Assembly (NCBI RefSeq): GCF_000311865.1
Contig: NZ_HE978581.1
Span: 32,549 to 96,548, forward strand
From: Peptoniphilus obesi ph1
GTDB taxonomy: Bacteria > Bacillota > Clostridia > Tissierellales > Peptoniphilaceae
Direction of reading: 5' to 3'
Length of the DNA stretch: 64,000 nt
The notes beneath the pieces were generated by a model that worked only from the letters and a program-made list of their open reading frames with translations, was not told where the DNA came from and made no database searches. Below, one piece after another: positions 62,157 to 64,000 of this stretch (position 1 is its first letter; every line of letters begins with the position of its first letter). Position numbers and translations under genes: made by a program.

Positions 62157-62690
62157 TTAAATATTATCTAAATCTAAGACTTTTTTATTCTTATAAAAAT
62201 AATCTATTCCAGAAACAATAGTAGCAAATATAGCAAAATAGAATATATATAGTCCTAGTTTGTATAAATAAGTAATATCAGTTAATAAAATTATTAAAGA
62301 TACTAATTGGCTTATTGTTTTAAATTTTCCTAATTTACTAGCTGCTATAGTTATATTTTCTGATGCTGCAATTATTCTAAAACCAGTTACAGCTAACTCT
62401 CTAGAAATAATAATTATTACTCCCCAAGCAGGTATATCTCCAATTTCTACAAGCAAAATCATAGCTGCACAGACTAAAATCTTATCAGCTAAAGGGTCTG
62501 CAAATTTACCAAAGTTAGTAACAAGATTATGTTTTCTAGCTAAGTGGCCATCTAAAAAATCTGTAAAAGCTGCTACTGCAAAGATAGCTGTTGCTACAAG
62601 TCTTGCTTCAAAAAAATTCATATACATTACTATGACAAATACTGGAACTAAAAGTATCCTTAAAAATGTTAATTTATTTGCAATATTCAT
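62157..62690 (-). CDS. pgsA: CDP-diacylglycerol-glycerol-3-phosphate 3-phosphatidyltransferase
   Basis: A 177-residue membrane enzyme that makes phosphatidylglycerol phosphate, the first committed step to phosphatidylglycerol and cardiolipin. The CDP-alcohol phosphotransferase motif D-G-x2-A-R-x8-G-x3-D-x3-D is visible as DGHLARKHNLVTNFGKFAD then PLAD (about 48-70). About five membrane helices are present. It overlaps rimO by 4 bp and precedes cinA by 17 bp, the conserved rimO-pgsA-cinA-recA order. Confidence 0.95.
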   Translation of the reverse strand: MNIANKLTFLRILLVPVFVIVMYMNFFEARLVATAIFAVAAFTDFLDGHLARKHNLVTNFGKFADPLADKILVCAAMILLVEIGDIPAWGVIIIISRELAVTGFRIIAASENITIAASKLGKFKTISQLVSLIILLTDITYLYKLGLYIFYFAIFATIVSGIDYFYKNKKVLDLDNI

Positions 62691-64000
62691 ATAATCTCTC
62701 CTATTAAGTCATATTCCATACTATCCACAATTTCAGCCTTAACAAAGCTATTTATTTCTAATTCTTGTTCACTATGAAGATATATTAAACCATCAATATC
62801 TGGAGTATCCATATATGACCTAGCTGCATATTCATTATTATCAAGTTTTTCTTCAATTAAAACTTCATATTTTTTCCCTATATATTTCTGATTATTAACT
62901 AAAGATATTTCTCTTTGTAGACTCATAATCTCGTTAAATCTTTTTTCTTTTAAATCTTCCCTAACTTGATTTCCTAAATCATAGGCTCTTGTATCTTCTT
63001 CCCTTGAATATTTAAATACTCCAAGCTTATCTATATGATTATATTTTATAAAATCATATAGTTCTTTAAAAGCTTCATCCGTTTCTCCAGGAAATCCAAC
63101 TATAAAAGTAGTCCTAATTATAATTCCTTCAACTTCATTCCTAAGCTTAGTTATTATATTTTGAATATCTTCTTTATTAGTTTTTCTATTCATAGCTTTT
63201 AGGACAGAATCGTTAATGTGTTGAAGAGGTATATCTACATAGTTTAGTAATTTATCATTATTTTTAAATTCACTTATTAGTTCATCATTTAAATGATCTG
63301 GATAAAGGTATAAAACTCTTATCCATTTTAGCTTATCAATTCTTGAAATTTCCCTAATCAGTTCAGCTAATTTATATTCTCCATATAAATCAATTCCATA
63401 GTCAGTGGTATTTTGTGCAATTAAAATTACCTCTCTTGTACCTTTTGATACTAGATAAGAAATTTCATCATATATATCTTCGATTTTTCTAGACCTATTC
63501 CTACCTCTTAATTTAGGTATAATGCAATAGCTGCAATTATTGTTGCAACCTTCAGAAATTTTTACATATTCTGTTATATTTACATTTTCCTTTTTTAAAC
63601 CTTCTATATAATCACTGTTTATATCTTCGATGTCTACTGATTTATGTCCTTCTAGTGCATCTTCAAGACTTTTGTTGATATTTGCTATGCTCCCTACCCC
63701 AACAATATAGTCAATTTCTGGTATTTCTTTCATTAATTCATCAGGATATCTTTGAGCAAGGCAGCCTGAAACTATTAAAGCAGAACAAGATCCTTTTTCT
63801 TTATATAGACTTGCTTCTAAGATAGAGTTTATAGACTCCTCTTTTGCAGAATCTATAAAACCACAAGTATTTACTACAATTATATCTGCCTTATCTATAT
63901 CATCACTAACTACAAATTTTTCATTATCAAGTAATGACTGCATTTGAGCTGTATCAACATCATTTTTTGAGCAACCTAGAGTCCAAAAATAAACATTATT
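62687..64000 (-). CDS. rimO: Ribosomal protein S12 methylthiotransferase RimO (5' end outside window)
   Basis: A radical-SAM enzyme that methylthiolates an aspartate of ribosomal protein S12. The frame stays open to base 64000 and codes the conserved TLGCSKNDVDTAQM before the first in-window ATG (63943), so the gene is cut by the window edge rather than starting there. UPF0004 cysteines are in LGCSKN, NTCGFID and SGCLAQRY; the radical-SAM motif is EGCNNNCSYCIIP. A C-terminal TRAM domain is present. It needs two Fe-S clusters, like its paralogue MiaB. Confidence 0.95.
   Translation of the reverse strand, partial: NNVYFWTLGCSKNDVDTAQMQSLLDNEKFVVSDDIDKADIIVVNTCGFIDSAKEESINSILEASLYKEKGSCSALIVSGCLAQRYPDELMKEIPEIDYIVGVGSIANINKSLEDALEGHKSVDIEDINSDYIEGLKKENVNITEYVKISEGCNNNCSYCIIPKLRGRNRSRKIEDIYDEISYLVSKGTREVILIAQNTTDYGIDLYGEYKLAELIREISRIDKLKWIRVLYLYPDHLNDELISEFKNNDKLLNYVDIPLQHINDSVLKAMNRKTNKEDIQNIITKLRNEVEGIIIRTTFIVGFPGETDEAFKELYDFIKYNHIDKLGVFKYSREEDTRAYDLGNQVREDLKEKRFNEIMSLQREISLVNNQKYIGKKYEVLIEEKLDNNEYAARSYMDTPDIDGLIYLHSEQELEINSFVKAEIVDSMEYDLIGEII

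Overview
The window is a dense, AT-rich (by eye about 30% G+C) stretch of a low-GC Gram-positive anaerobe. It carries the SUF operon with SufU, RNase J and RNase Y, IreB, MutS/MutL, LexA/YneA and a PotABCD operon with an XRE-cupin regulator. No respiratory genes are seen. This fits a Peptoniphilaceae/Tissierellia organism (Anaerococcus- or Peptoniphilus-like); that placement is inference from gene content, not a database match. Almost everything is chromosomal housekeeping. There is no insertion sequence, CRISPR array or prophage. The only trace of mobile DNA is a repeat-rich stretch beside tRNA-Trp.

Layout. 0-2.5 kb: M29 aminopeptidase, divergent comEA, tRNA-Trp, then an attachment-site-like repeat region and a tiny hydrophobic ORF. 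2.5-7.7 kb: an RNase H-fold exonuclease-like protein, a lipoprotein, the iscS-thiI tRNA thiolation pair, and lemA with a TPM-domain protein. 7.8-12.2 kb: XRE-cupin regulator plus potABCD. 12.3-19.8 kb: an unknown membrane protein and a HAD phosphatase, then rbgA-rnhB-yraN-comM-dprA-GNAT and a YvlD-like membrane protein. 19.8-26 kb, the most accessory part: a TetR-controlled DUF2871-like membrane protein with a clear palindromic operator, and a creatininase-family / GltS-family / M20 amidohydrolase operon opposite a LysR gene. 26-35.8 kb: a CorC-type protein, the sufCBDSU-rrf2-nifS operon and an AI-2E family permease. 35.8-44.4 kb: alaS-ireB-ruvX-DUF1292-fur-rnj-trmR-U32, then an SDR. 44.5-48.4 kb: rny, a Xer-type recombinase, and divergent yneA/lexA around an array of SOS-box-like sites. 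48.4-64 kb, minus strand: a methionine gamma-lyase family PLP enzyme, miaA-mutL-mutS-miaB, a split SbcC/Rad50 with an SbcD-like nuclease, then recA-cinA-pgsA-rimO (rimO runs off the end).

Themes. (1) Sulfur and Fe-S supply: three cysteine desulfurases (with ThiI, as SufS, and next to an Rrf2 regulator) feed tRNA thiolation and Fe-S assembly, whose clients here include MiaB and RimO. (2) DNA uptake, recombination and SOS: ComEA, ComM/YifB, DprA, RecA, MutSL, LexA and YneA. (3) RNA turnover: RNase J, RNase Y and RNase HII.

The most interesting locus is 56.5-59.9 kb. A Rad50/SbcC-like ATPase is split so that the Walker A half ends a few residues after a CxxC hook motif, a separate 84-residue coiled-coil protein follows, and the signature/Walker B half is its own gene. 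All lie downstream of recA with an SbcD-like nuclease.

Three genes (sufB, rny and the Walker B half of the split ATPase) have their frame broken close to the start. Each is one base short in or beside a homopolymer, and one added base restores a full-length protein each time. Base-calling error is the leading explanation, but sufB carries a classic A AAA AAA slippery heptamer, so recoding should be excluded by resequencing.
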